This document shows positions 23,925-34,122 of a DNA stretch of 64,000 nt, in pieces. Both the position numbers and the translations under genes were made by a program. The DNA comes from Dryocosmus kuriphilus (Eukaryota; Arthropoda; Insecta; Hymenoptera; Cynipidae). The stretch lies in assembly GCA_038277395.1 (NCBI GenBank), contig CM076195.1, positions 19,988,327 through 20,052,326 of the forward strand. The letters are read 5' to 3'. The notes below the pieces were generated by a model that was not told the DNA's origin, did no database searches, and saw only the letters and a list, made by a program, of their open reading frames with translations. Position 1 is the first letter of the stretch; each line of letters begins with the position of its first letter.

Positions 23925-24739
23925 TTAAGTCCTGCCCCTTTGACCTGAAGTCCTAGTCCTTGTTTATATGGTTTTAAATAAAGACCTTTTCCCAAAGCAT
24001 TGGCTTCCATCGTTTCATTATGACGTTTACTCTCTGTAAGTTGATGTTTTGCAGAATTTGCATCATTCACAGCTTTTGCTATACCAGCCGCTCCACCTGC
24101 TAGTGCTCCAGTTGCACTCAGACCCGCAAAAATGGGTATTAAAAAGGGTAGAAAACCACCCATCTTAGTTGGAACAGGTAGAATACGAGGCTTATTAATT
24201 TTCCTCTTTCCGCCAGCTCTTTTTACAGCATTGCGTGCACCTCTTAATGCAGACTTGATTACAGTTTGTGCATCATTACTCGAAATCATTGATTTTTTAG
24301 CTGCCATAACGATTTTTCTTAGTGTGGTAGCAGACTTTTTTTTTATTCTTGAGGCCCCTGCCAAACTTAGATTTAATTTTCATAGTGTTTGCTATTCCCC
24401 AAGCACCTGCTTTTTCAAATATACCCGCGTCTTTACCAAGAACACGCTCCCAAGCTTTTTCAGCTAGTGCTCTATCAGCTACGTTTCTAGCCTCAAGGTT
24501 CTCCCTATTTTGTGAATAAGCAATATCGTCATCTTTGCAAGCTGCATCCAGTGGATTGATTCCTGGATCACCTCGCGCTAATCGTTTTGCTAGCTTAGTA
24601 CCTGGTCCACAGTACTGGTAACCAGGCAAGTGCAACTCAAATGGCAAGTTGTTGATGATTTTGTTGCTAAGCCTCTTCCACGTCTTGTCTGCTTCACAGC
24701 TTCTTTACGACTGACTCTTTTTCGTTCATGAACGATCAT
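23900..24739 (-). pseudogene. PLA2-domain and basic core protein, frameshifted
   Basis: Likely start is the ATG at 24739 (MIVHERKRVSRKEA). After a basic segment and a frameshift near 24668 comes a phospholipase A2 domain of the parvovirus VP1 type: PGYQYCGPGTKL (calcium loop) and a catalytic-helix pattern DAACKDDDIAYSQ. In this PLA2 class the motif is usually HD-x-x-Y; here the histidine position reads D in KDDDIAY. A second frameshift near 24340 leads into a lysine-rich stretch (SATTLRKIVMAAKK), a Gly/Ala-rich hydrophobic segment (FLPFLIPIFAGLSATGALAGG) and a C-terminal GKGLYLKPYKQGLGLQ, which recalls Polinton/adintovirus core proteins. In parvoviruses the PLA2 helps particles leave endosomes. 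Here that role, and whether the Asp variant could work, are inference. Confidence 0.78.
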
Positions 24740-24823
24740 ATCTGTTTGAGAGATGCTTTCAGACTGAAGATTCAACCTATATAAGCAGTATATTTATAGC
24801 TTATCCAATCAGTCATAGTCAAG
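24740..24823. promoter_or_regulatory. Bidirectional promoter between PLA2/core and ATPase genes
   Basis: The two genes diverge with starts only 84 bases apart. On the plus strand TATATAAG (24778-24785) lies 39 bases before the ATPase ATG. On the minus strand TATAAATATA (24798-24789) lies about 50 bases before the PLA2/core ATG. A CCAAT box is at 24805-24809. The spacing suits TATA-driven start sites for both directions. This is inference from sequence only. Confidence 0.55.
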
Positions 24824-25520
24824 ATGCAGTTTGAAGCACAACCAGTGAAATTACCAGTTGAGAATTTTGATTCGCTAGTTGAAAATGAGAAAAAGAAAGA
24901 ACGGCATGGACATTTAATACCAAATAGTGTACGAGCAATATTCTGTGGACCCTCCAACTGTCGAAAGACAAATGCTTTGCTCACACTATTAATACATCCA
25001 AATGGATTAAGATTTGAAAATGTTTATGTATACTCGAAATCGTTAAATCGACCGAAATACAAATTCTTGGAAAAAGTTCTTCAGTCTGTAGATGGTGTTG
25101 AGTACTATCCTTTCAATGAACATGAGGATGTGGTGATACCAAGTGAAGCACGGCCTAACTCAATAATGGTATTTGATGACGTAGCATGTGAAAAGCAGGA
25201 TAATATAAAAGCATTTTTTTTCTATGGGTAGACACAGGGATGTTGATTGTTTCTACTTGAGTCAAACATATGCCCGTATTCCTAAACATCTTGTACGTGA
25301 TAATGTTAATTTACTAGTACTATTTAAACAAGATGAGATGAATCTGAAGCATATATATGACGATCATGTTAATACTGATATACCTTTTTTACAATTTAAG
25401 GATATGTGTCTAGCTTGCTGGTGTGATAAGTATGGGTTCGTTGTAATTGATAAAGATAGAAATATTAATCAAGGCAGATATAGAAAGGGTTTTGATTGTT
25501 TTGTAAGTCTAGAAAAATGA
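24824..25520 (+). pseudogene. A32/FtsK-HerA-like genome packaging ATPase, frameshifted
   Basis: The ATG at 24824 opens a frame with VRAIFCGPSNCRKTNALLTL, the Walker A region, and NSIMVFDDVACE, a Walker B. A frameshift at the T run 25214-25223 ends it, and the rest continues at 25224-25520 with MGRHRDVDCFYLSQTYARIP, the sensor region, and a closing DCFVSLEK. The family pumps DNA into capsids. Total length of about 232 codons is normal for Polinton ATPases. Walker A reads GPSNCRKT, where the position before KT is normally glycine, so the arginine would be expected to harm nucleotide binding. Gene order next to the virion genes supports the call. Confidence 0.88.
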
Positions 25521-25580
25521 TATATACATATGTAATACCCAAATTAGAAACAGTCATACTTTAGACGTTGTTGTATCAAC

Positions 25581-26585
25581 ATGTCTTCACATGAGGAGAA
25601 TTATCATAAGCAAAAAAATATTTTACATCAAATTGCTAAAGCTAGTGAAACAATTCGACGAAAACATAGGCTAATGAAGTTGGGCAGGGAGACGGTTGAA
25701 CAGACATTGAGTGATACTTTCAAACCTATTGTTAATCCACTTGAAAAAATTGTTGGTTGTCTTGAGAAAAGAAAAAGAAAAAAAGTTGAACAAATTAAAA
25801 AAGAGGAATTAAAGAGTGAAGAAAATATTGCTGATGAGGATGATGATGATGAGTTCTCATTTAAATCTGTTTATGATGAAGAAGGAAATTAGGGAGAAGG
25901 TTCCAGTAATTTAGAGTTGCCAGCTCACAGTACAGCGAAAAATAATTCAAACGAGTCTTCCACTTTATGGGGTGATGTTGATGATGATACAAACAAATAT
26001 CTCATATTGTTAGGCGAAAGAAATAAAGATCTCGTTAATGTATACGGCGTAAGAAAATTAATGAAGGATAGATTAATGATTGGAGATTCTCCGATAAATT
26101 TCAGTTATGATCATATTTATGTGGGTAATTTGAATTTTCCTAAAAGTAAAGGTTTGCTTGAGCTTTTATTTAAAAGAGTACCTGAAGAGTCCTCTATAAG
26201 TTCTGATGATCAGAGAAATTATCAAAAAATTATTATTGCGACAAATGCCTATAAAAAGAATTATAAACCAGATGGTGCCATTCGTGATAGTAAAGGTTTT
26301 AAATATAAAAACTTTATAGAAAAATTAATTCCCACATCACCATCAAAGAAAAGTAGGGAAAGACGAAGTAAAAGCCGAAATTCAACAGGTCAAGGTATAA
26401 TAATACCACAGCATATGACTGCTAGAGAGGGAACTCAATGGGATTACGTTTACTGGGATGACCCTAATGAATTGGTAGATCGACTGCGTTTACTTGTGGC
26501 GTCTCAAGCAGCGGGCAATCCAAGTCACACAAATGAAATTATATCGATTATTGAAGAACTAAGAGAAGCTGAAATTATATATTAA
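25581..26585 (+). pseudogene. PX-type conserved Polinton protein, one in-frame stop
   Basis: From the ATG at 25581 the frame runs to 26585 with a single TAG at 25890-25892; both halves are in the same phase, about 335 codons together. The N terminus is helical and charged (HQIAKASETIRRKHRLMKL), followed by an acidic stretch (DEDDDDEF). The second half holds a conserved block with KYLILLGERNKD.VNVYGVRK, FSYDHIYVGN and SKGLLELLFKRVPE, a Lys/Arg/Ser-rich linker (SPSKKSRERRSKSRNS), and a tail WDDPNELVDRLRLLVASQ with EIISIIEELREA. This is the insect Polinton protein often called PX (DUF8207-like). Its role is not established; association with the virion or nucleoprotein is inference. A possible TATA-like run (gatatatacatatg) is near 25519. 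Confidence 0.72.
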
Positions 26586-26618
26586 TGAATGTTTTGTAAG
26601 ATTTCCAACATTTGCAAG

Positions 26619-27050
26619 ATGAGTCTTGATGTGTTTGGACGTTATTCTAAGCAAGCAAAGACTGCAAATCGTGGTCCTCCTGGAATGGGCTTCAAAGTCA
26701 CACCTAATGGAAATTATGATATCCAAAACAAAAAGCTGTGCAATGTAGCTGATGCGCAAGATTTAAATGATGCCGTAAATTTAAATATAGCACAGCATAT
26801 ACTACAGCAAGAAATTCGGACTATCTATGATGTTATATCTTCCTTGCGAACTGAAGTTGTTAACAATACTATGTTGATTGAATCTCTGGAAACTTCAACA
26901 AATAGGAGTTTTGAAAATATTAAAATTGATGCTGAAACCGCTCAAAAACTAGTGTTTCGAAATTCAAAGCTCATTACTCAATTGGATGCTAGACTGAACA
27001 CATATAAATATGGACTTAGGGAAGCAGCAGTTGGTGAAAGAGCTGCATAA
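26619..27050 (+). CDS. Putative fibre-like or coiled-coil structural protein
   Basis: The best start is the ATG at 26619 (MSLDVFGRYSKQAK); an upstream frame start at 26589 has no support. Residues 17-30 hold a short collagen-like GPPGMGFKVTPNGNYDIQN, then KKLCNVADAQDLNDAVNLN, a pattern I associate with trimeric fibre or attachment proteins encoded by Polintons. A helical heptad-like region follows (EIRTIYDVISSLRTEVVNN). The frame ends GERAA at 27050 and overlaps the integrase start at 27010 in another phase. The overlap seems abnormal and may mark a deletion junction, so the natural C terminus could be lost. Function is inferred from similarity in style only. Confidence 0.5.
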   Translation: MSLDVFGRYSKQAKTANRGPPGMGFKVTPNGNYDIQNKKLCNVADAQDLNDAVNLNIAQHILQQEIRTIYDVISSLRTEVVNNTMLIESLETSTNRSFENIKIDAETAQKLVFRNSKLITQLDARLNTYKYGLREAAVGERAA

Positions 27051-27940
27051 ACCGGCTAGAAGAAATTACCCACGTAGGCATGTTGACATCCGTGGTATTG
27101 ATGAAACCTGGCAAGCTGATCTTGTAGAAATGCAACTGTACGAGAGAGACAACAAAGGATACAAATACATCTTAACTGTAATTGATATATTTTCAAAATT
27201 TGCTTGGGCTCTTCCTGTAAAATCCAAGAAGGGTGAAGATGTAACTGCAGCCATGAAATCTGTACTCAACAAAGGACGTGTACCAAAAAATTTACATGTT
27301 GATAGAGGCAAAGAATTTTACAATACTCATTTTGAAAATCTTATGAAGCGATATAGTATAAATTTGTACTCTACATTCAGTAATTTAAAAGCATCAATTT
27401 GCGAGCGATTTAATCGTACTTTAAAAAATAAAATGTGGATGCAATTTAGCTTACAAGGAAATTATAAGTGGTTAGATATTTTGAAAGATTTACTTTCATC
27501 TTACAACGATACTAAACATCGCACTATTGGAATAAAACCAAAAGACGTTACTAAACAAAATGAGAAAAAAATTGTTGTTTAATGTATACAAAAATTATCA
27601 TGTGAAACAAGTGGCGGAGAAAAATAAATTTAATGTTGGAGATAAAGTTCGGATAAGTAAGTTTAAGCATGTTTTCGAGAAAGGTTATACACCAAACTGG
27701 ACCACTGAAATATTTACTGTAAGTAATTTCAAGAATACTGAACCAGCAACGTATTTGCTTATGGATTATCAAGATAAACCTATTTTAGGTAGTTTCTATG
27801 AATATGAACTTGCAAAAGTTAGACATCCAGACATTTATCTTCTCGAAAAAGTACTCAAGAAACGTGAAAATAAGCTATTTGTAAAATGGTTAGGATTTGA
27901 TGACTCTCACAATAGTTGGATAGATAAATCTACTTTATAA
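27010..27940 (+). pseudogene. Polinton DDE integrase with C-terminal chromodomain, N terminus missing
   Basis: The visible core starts ELHKPARRNYPRRHVD. Catalytic residues are D in TWQADLVEM, D in LHVDRGKEF and E in SICERFNRTLKNKMW, with 33 residues between the last two by my count. A frameshift in the A run near 27563-27570 separates the core from a DNA-binding part (NKFNVGDKVRISKFK) and a chromodomain-like end (YLLEKVLKKRENKLFVKWLG followed by SHNSWID). The enzyme inserts the element; the chromodomain may target chromatin. The N-terminal zinc-binding domain expected before HKPA is absent; the preceding DNA codes for the fibre-like protein instead. The frame ends at 27940, followed by AATAAA at 27970. 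Confidence 0.92.
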
Positions 27941-27969
27941 GCCTCAATGTATTAATTTAAGTGTTTTTA

Positions 27970-27975
27970 AATAAA
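27970..27975 (+). promoter_or_regulatory. Polyadenylation signal after integrase
   Basis: AATAAA lies 30 bases after the integrase stop, in the short spacer between it and the convergent minus-strand gene. Position and spacing fit a eukaryotic poly(A) signal. Confidence 0.6.
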
Positions 27976-28103
27976 GTTTTACTATTTCAAACATACTGTT
28001 TTTTACTTACACACGAATCCTTAACCTAGTAAATGAAAAGCAGAATTTGGGTTAACTTATGTTTATTTAAACTTTCACATTGTTAAAATACATGGTTTTT
28101 CTC

Positions 28104-28858
28104 TTAATGTATAAAGCTACCGTTTACATATTTGAGTTTTGGTAATTTCTCAATCACTTCTTCGCAAACATTCTGAATATAAAAAGTGATAATTTCTAGA
28201 AACAGACTTTCAAATCGCATAAGATTTAAAAATACAAGTTTTTTCATTGCCTTATTCTTTACACTTACATAATTTTTTTCTAGATAAGATTTAATGCTTT
28301 TTACACAAGGTGATTTAACTTTACACCAAACACTTTCAGCAATGGTTTCAATTATAATATCTTTTGTATGTTGAAACGGTTATAAACACTTTGTTCCAGA
28401 ATATGCCTATCAATACAGAGGCTAACTTCCTGGAGAACAGCAAATGTTGTTTCTTGTCGTACAAATGGATAATATTTTCGAGTTTCAGCTTCTTCAGTTT
28501 GCTCCAAAACCACTATTTAGTCACCATAAGATATAGTCATGTGTATACGGAAATTTCCACAGTTTATGCGTTGTTGCTTCTCTTGACCACCAAAGTATGA
28601 TGAAATGATGTTGAAATAACTTTTGAACAATTTCCACTCTTCAGGATTTAAGGTTATACTTGCTCGAGGATGACTGGCTAGTAATTTCACTGATGAGACT
28701 AACTTTCCATTCCTTTTTAACTCTGCACCGGCGACAATTTGCTTTGTGAATATGAATTCAGATTGTATGTGGTGGAATGTAGCACTTGATTTCGAGGTGT
28801 ATAAGGCATGATGTTGACCACACTTAAGGCTTTCAATGACTGAGTATAAATGTAACAA
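28104..28858 (-). pseudogene. Polinton protein of unknown function, degraded
   Basis: The minus-strand frame from 28858 reads about 110 codons (IKxx-free, beginning MLHLYSVIESLKCGQHH) to a stop at 28517. Reading then continues through further phases with sense-like stretches, such as ETRKYYPFVRQETTFAVLQE and, after another shift, KAMKKLVFLNLMRFESLFLE, ending VNGSFIH at 28104. It would be about 250 codons. I do not recognise the family. It has no transmembrane segment or catalytic motif that I can see. It lies between integrase and the OB-like gene. Confidence 0.5.
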
Positions 28859-28869
28859 AACTTCACACT

Positions 28870-29380
28870 TTATGTATGTTTTTTCATAAATTCAATCGAA
28901 TCGTAGCGTCCACCATGATATATCATACAGAGATCACCATCTTGAGAGGCTCTTTGTAGCCCCGAAAGCAGATTTTCATCTTTTCTTAGCATGTCAGCGA
29001 TTCTCTCTGGTAGAAAAACTGAGAATTTGTTTTCTATGGTTATGAAAAACCTCGTTCCATATTTTGTTGCTGCTTTCTTGAAGTGTGTAATTTCATAGTT
29101 TTTATTTATTTCAAGTTCATCGAGCTTTTTCGTTGGAAGGAATTCCTTGTTCAGGGCAATTTTGTTTAGTTTTGGGAAATCCATCTTCACTGGTTAATTT
29201 GTTGAGAGTCAAGATATTAAAGTTTCTTATTAGATTTTGTATTTCTGAACGCACTTGTATCACACGTTTCACTTCTCGAATATTCCTTAGTAATATATTT
29301 AAACGACTGTTTAACTCTTGCTGCTTTCCTTCACAATCTGACATCTGACAGTAGACTGATGAATGAGAAGAGCTGGCCAT
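28870..29380 (-). pseudogene. Putative DNA-binding protein with coiled-coil N terminus, frameshifted
   Basis: The ATG at 29380 (MASSSHSSVY) opens a helical, heptad-like segment (LNSRLNILLRNIREVKRVI). Near 29170 the phase shifts into a conserved block: LPTKKLDELEINKNYEITHF, TKYGTRFFITIENKFSVFLP and ERIADMLRKDENLL, ending at 28870. The short beta-rich pattern (KNYEITHF, RFFITIE, FSVFLPERI) looks like an OB fold, so single-stranded DNA binding during replication is a reasonable guess. I know this block from insect Polintons without a proven function. The two parts may instead be two overlapping genes. TATAAAAG at 29381-29388 touches the ATG and is too close to act as its TATA box. Confidence 0.5.
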
Positions 29381-29493
29381 CTTTTATAGATCCTTACCCC
29401 CTCTACTAGATTGTGCAATATGATGCAATAAAGTTCTAGAAGATTCTAGATTGCAGACAAAAGAAAATACGTTTGCTATACGTTTACTTCATT

Positions 29494-29796
29494 TTAACCC
29501 ACTTCATCTCGTCCTTCTTCATCCTCCTCTTTATCATCATTGTTTTCATCATTATCATCATCTGTTTTGATGTTTAGACAAAAAATTGTCTTCTGCACAG
29601 GGTCCCAGTAGATTCTAACTCTATCTTTTACAATAATTATATACATTTCGGATGGAGACAAATAAATTTCAGTAGGAGCTTCCAATACTTTCCACACATC
29701 TTTGATAAAATCCTTTATTGAAATATCTCTTTTAATATAAAGACAATATTTCGCGTATGCTGCTACTCCAACGAAATAGTTTTCAAGTAAAGGCAT
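29494..29796 (-). CDS. Small acidic-tailed Polinton protein, 100 aa
   Basis: Intact frame from the ATG at 29796. It has an N-terminal VAAYAKYCLYIKRDISIKDF, a middle EIYLSPSEMYIIIVKDRVRI, and a tail rich in D/E/N (DDDNDENNDDKEEDEE). I do not recognise the family. TATATAAG at 29933-29940 (minus) lies about 137 bases upstream, so it is probably the first gene of the right-hand minus-strand unit. Confidence 0.5.
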   Translation of the reverse strand: MPLLENYFVGVAAYAKYCLYIKRDISIKDFIKDVWKVLEAPTEIYLSPSEMYIIIVKDRVRIYWDPVQKTIFCLNIKTDDDNDENNDDKEEDEEGRDEVG

Positions 29797-29955
29797 CTTT
29801 TATGTATCAAAATCTAATAATACAACTCAAATCTAACACTTCTATTTTTCTGGAACACTTAATCTGACTTTCTAACGTTGTGAATAATTCGGATGCTTGA
29901 TGCTGACTGAAAAAAAATGGTTGCGAAATGTACTTATATATTTGCAATTAATGTG

Positions 29956-30794
29956 GGTACTATCTTTGTCTATTAATATCACCTTCTTTATCTTATAGTT
30001 CTAGAAGCTTCTAGATTATAAGCATTATGCTTAGACACGCTTGGAATGTAATGCGCAATTACAAAATTCTTAGAAGATGACGTAATTTCTAAGAACTGAC
30101 AAATTTCTTGGAAAAAATATATTAGGGAAGTAATAAATCATGTCGATTAGCTTATATATAAACACATTCCACAACTATACGTTACAGAAATCGGATATTA
30201 TATTAGGGAAGTAATAAATCATATCGATTAGCTTATATATAAACACATTTCATAATTCTTAGAAGATGACGTAATTTCTAAGAACTGACAAATTTCTTGG
30301 AAAAATATATTAGGGAAGTAATAAATCATGTCGATTAGCTTATATATAGACACATTCCATAATTCTTAGAAGATGACGCAATTTCTAAGAGCTGACAAAT
30401 TTCTTGGAAAAATATATTGGGGAAGTAATAAATCATGTCGATTAGCTTATATATAAACACATTCCACAACTATATGCGTTACAGAAATCGGATATTATAT
30501 TAGGGAAGTAATAAATCATGTCGATTAGCTTATATATAAACACATTCCATAACTATATGCGTTATAGAAATCGGATATTTTTAATTTGACACGTGGCATA
30601 GGAGAGAGAGAGAGAGGGATAGAGAGAGAGAGAGATTTGTTTATGCAAAATTCATGTTTAACGATCGCGTATTATTTATTTACTGACTTCACACCGGCTA
30701 GATGCTTAGCGCGGATTTGAACGGCTTTAGCTCTCGATGTCGGTAACTGTCGGTAACAGGGATCTTGTCACAGAACCGGCCCTGTACATCTACT
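29956..30794 (-). repeat. Polinton right terminal inverted repeat
   Basis: Complementary to 14604-15851 from the outer CATCTACT to the inner ggtactatc. It has its own nested tandem units (30110-30560) but lacks the 540-base segment seen on the left. (GA)n microsatellite DNA is at 30603-30636. Confidence 0.92.
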
Positions 30795-30999
30795 TCGTTT
30801 TGTATTTAAACACTAAATGCGAAATAGGTATTTTTAAAATACATTTTTTAAATAAAATGCTTTTATAATAACAAATTATCAATTTTCTTTATTGATATCA
30901 ATATTGGTTATAAAGATGATGAGGCCTTGGGGCCTCATAGGCAAATTGACGAGAGTACTTATATAGGTATATTATAATCCAGACATTAACACAACAATT

Positions 31000-31843
31000 G
31001 AACCTCCCGTAGTCAAAAGGGGATACGCATGGATTCAGCGTGAGAAGTATTGTCCAGAACGTCAATTTTAAAAATTGTTCAACTGTTAATTTTAAGAACC
31101 GATATTTGTAGAGAATTTCAAAGCGCATCTTTTCTTACTTTTGCAAAATTTTGTAGCTTTTTTAGTTTTTGAAATAATTGGAAAAAATAGATTTTTTGAA
31201 AACAAAAAATTTTAATCTTTTTTAACTTTAACTCGCCCTAACTTAGCCAATTTTCAGAATTTTTTGCTTCAATTAATAACAGATCACGTGCTTCAGTCTT
31301 CTAAGACTAACTAAAAAAGAAAAAAGTAAATATTGTTATAAACAAAAAAAGTTGTTAATTATTTGTTTAGACATTGTAAAAATCATGAATTATAATCTTC
31401 AAGCGCTTCGTTTTGCGAGCGAATTTTGAGCAACGATAAACTTCCAGTGAGAAAGTTGTGGATGAATGTTGAAAGAAGAAGTTTTTTAGAAAGTTTGACA
31501 TCAATCGAATTGATGGTTTAAAAATTATTAATATTTCAAGATGCAAACGGCTGGACGTCTGGTGCTCGGAATGTACCGAGAGTCCACACGACGTGAAATG
31601 CCACTCTCGCAACATTTTGCCATCAACAATGATGAAAATGTTTTCAATTCATATGCTTAAATATTGAATAATACCAAAGCGTAATAATTAAATGTTTTAA
31701 TAACTTAACGCGCTTTAATAATAATTATTGAAAATTCTTATTTGCTGTTGGGTTTGAGTGCACGTGCTGTAGCTAATTCAGCTTTTAGCGAAAATTTTGA
31801 AGGTCATGCAGGCCAATCAAAACAAACTGTTATTATGGTTTAT
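31000..31843 (+). repeat. Left TIR of the DUF7869-like transposon
   Basis: Nearly colinear with the complement of 34123-34958, from the terminal GAACCTCCC to an inner edge near aactgttattatggttt. The frames inside both arms (31367-31615, 34293-34499) are mirror images of one another and not independent genes. Confidence 0.9.
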
Positions 31844-32036
31844 TATTTTTTTTTTTTACTAAGTAATGCAAATAAAAAATACACATAAATATGAGAAACA
31901 TAATTAATTTCCTAAAAGAATTGAGTCAAATACGCAGTCTTTGTACATTAATTTACTCCTCATCCTCACTGCCTTCTGTATCTTCTGCGTTTTGATTCTT
32001 TTGATCAATTTTTTGAAAATAATTTTGGAAGAATCT

Positions 32037-33941
32037 TTACCCAGAAGCACTCAAATAATTGAAGAGGCTTTGCACGTCCTTCACTTTATCAGCTTTAATA
32101 CCGATTGGATGTGGAGAAAGTTTTTCTAGGTTAATTAGCTGAATCTTAGGTTTAAAAGAAATAGAAGTTGGAGTTTTTAATTCGTAGTTATTATACATTG
32201 ACTTTTCCATCGGGAAAGAAATGTATAACAAAAGCTTTACTGATCTGTAGCTTGCTTGGATTTTTCATATTACCTTTGAAAGATTTTTCAAAATCTTGCG
32301 AAATTTTTCCGCATGAATCAATCATTGTGAAGGAAGGCTTACGAGCATTACGAATCAGCTCCACATATTCAGCAGAAGTTTCTATTTTTTCTATTCTTTT
32401 TAATTTTTGGGAATATGTACCAAAATTTCTATCGCACTGGTTGAGTGAATGGCCTCGAACTGGAAATACATAATGTATTTCTGTTTGCAAATGAATGGAT
32501 AGCAAAATTAAAAAAATTAAGTACCGTGTAATTTTTATTTTGTCCAGGACATCCATCCGAAAAAAAGAGTTATGCTGCGGTGCTTCATTTTATCATATTC
32601 ATTCAATATGGCGTACTGAATAAAACTACAGACAATACTTGCACCCTTTTTTGCAAGCCCTTCGAGAAAAGAAAACATAAAACTTTTGTATGTATTGTGT
32701 ATATGCACATTGAATAGAAAAAGCCATAGTAAACGTCGATAAAGCTGATCAGAAACTGGTAATTTTGGCAAGGGCAAATTTTGTGCAAAATCAAACTCGC
32801 AGAAAAGACTACTTTTGTCAGAAAGGAATTGTTTTTTTAATGCAAAGTAGCTTTGAGCATTTTCCTTGTGCTTTATGGTTTCTTGGTCTTCTACACCATC
32901 AGTTTCGCTTTTATAACAAATGTTTCATATGTCAGTTCGAGGTAATTAAAACGTAAATCCACTGAAACAGTTAAAAAAAATTACTGTACATGCATTCACT
33001 TATTGGCAGTTTTTCCCCACTTGCGTTTTGGGAAAAATATTCTCCAAACAATGTGTAAAGAGTCTTTAAATTTAGTGCTGGATTTTCAAAATATTTTAAA
33101 CCAGTCGAATTGCGTTTATAATGTGAACATTTATGTGGAATTGATTCACAATGCTTCAGTATCATTTGCTTAATATTTTCTGATAACTTAACCTGATTTT
33201 CGCGTCGTCCACCTCCTAAATTTGCCAAAGACTGATTATTTAAGAGTTTTTTTTTTAACGGTTTCAACTCGTTTTTTACCTAAACGCAGAAAATTACAGA
33301 AAAAAGTTTTACAAACTGTAATGTTATTCTCTTCAGTAGGGAATAAATACGTCCATTTGATTAAGCGAAGTTTTTCCTTGGCTTCCGTTTCATCAGGATC
33401 ATTACATTTTTAGCATTCCACGAAGAAGCAAATTTTGTTTATGATAATCACCCAGATCCCAAAATCTTTTATGTAATGTTTTTTGTTGATCCAATGAAAT
33501 CTTCTCAAAACATTTATCTCTACAGCAAGACTGTGCAACTTTGAAGGATCTCTCTGCAACTGTTTTCAAGGTTACATTATTTTCACCAATTTTTGACTTA
33601 GTGATATACTGTTTTCCCGGAAATATAAAAAAAATATTCTAGGAATCCCGAGGTACATTTTTTCTCGTTTCTCCAAAAAATTATTTGCACCAATAATCGA
33701 TAAAAATTTAACATCAGAAAATTATTTAAATCCAGTACCCATGTAGAAGAATCTTTTAGAAGTAGAATTAATTTTAAAATAAAGTATTGAAAATACGAAA
33801 ATTGTGATGAAAAGAGTTTAAAATTTACTTTTTAATATGGCGAACATGGACGAATTTCGATTTTACCTTATTTTTGGCACATTTCTTTTTATTCTTTTTC
33901 CACGAACTTTCAGTCCTACTTCTTTTTCTGCCTCGAGTCAT
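32037..33941 (-). pseudogene. DUF7869-like transposon protein, candidate transposase
   Basis: Start at the ATG at 33941 (MTRGRKRSRTESSWKKNKKK), with a possible splice donor near 33866. Later stretches are SFKVAQSCCRDKCFEKIS and HKRFWDLGDYHKQN, TVCKTFF and LGKKRVETV, HCESIPHKCSHYKRNSTGLK, FCEFDFAQNLPLPKLPVSDQ, LFNVHIHNT, a SDGCPGQNKN motif near 32560, then VRGHSLNQCDRNFGTYSQK, ending at 32037. This order matches insect and cnidarian proteins annotated DUF7869. Aspartates in EFDFAQ, SDGCPGQ and CDRNFG are spaced like an RNase H-fold catalytic set, so a transposase role is plausible but unproven. Frameshifts near 32560 and 32205 and a stop near 33415 break it. It lies alone between the long TIRs, which is the strongest argument for its role. 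Confidence 0.68.
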
Positions 33942-34122
33942 TTTCTAATTCTTCACTTAGAGAATTCCAATTTTTAAAATATTATTAAAACTATTCTTCA
34001 CAGCAGGAATACTTAATAAAAGTAAATGTGTACTGCTTATGACAGAAATAGCCCTTTTTAATTTCTTTGCCAAAATATGGCTGTTACATTATAGTTTCTT
34101 TCTTTACAACAAGGACAACTAA

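Larger units (their letters stand above)
14604..30794. mobile_element. Polinton/Maverick element, near full length, degenerate
   Basis: The element starts AGTAGATG and ends with the complement CATCTACT, giving about 16.2 kb, within the usual 15-20 kb range. Ends beginning AG fit Polintons. It carries the diagnostic gene set: protein-primed DNA polymerase B, DDE integrase with chromodomain, packaging ATPase, adenain-like protease, double and single jelly-roll capsid proteins, and a PLA2/core protein. Most long frames are interrupted. I found no convincing 6-base target duplication: the flanks are tcttcg on the left and tcgttt on the right. A second partial copy begins at 63310 with the same terminal sequence, which supports the boundary. 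The relationship to adintoviruses is known for this group; whether this lineage made virions is inference. Confidence 0.93.

Noticed and set aside
31367..31615. 82-aa frame, mirrored at 34293-34499
   Set aside because: It lies within the TIRs of the DUF7869-like element; the two frames are copies, with no coding motif.
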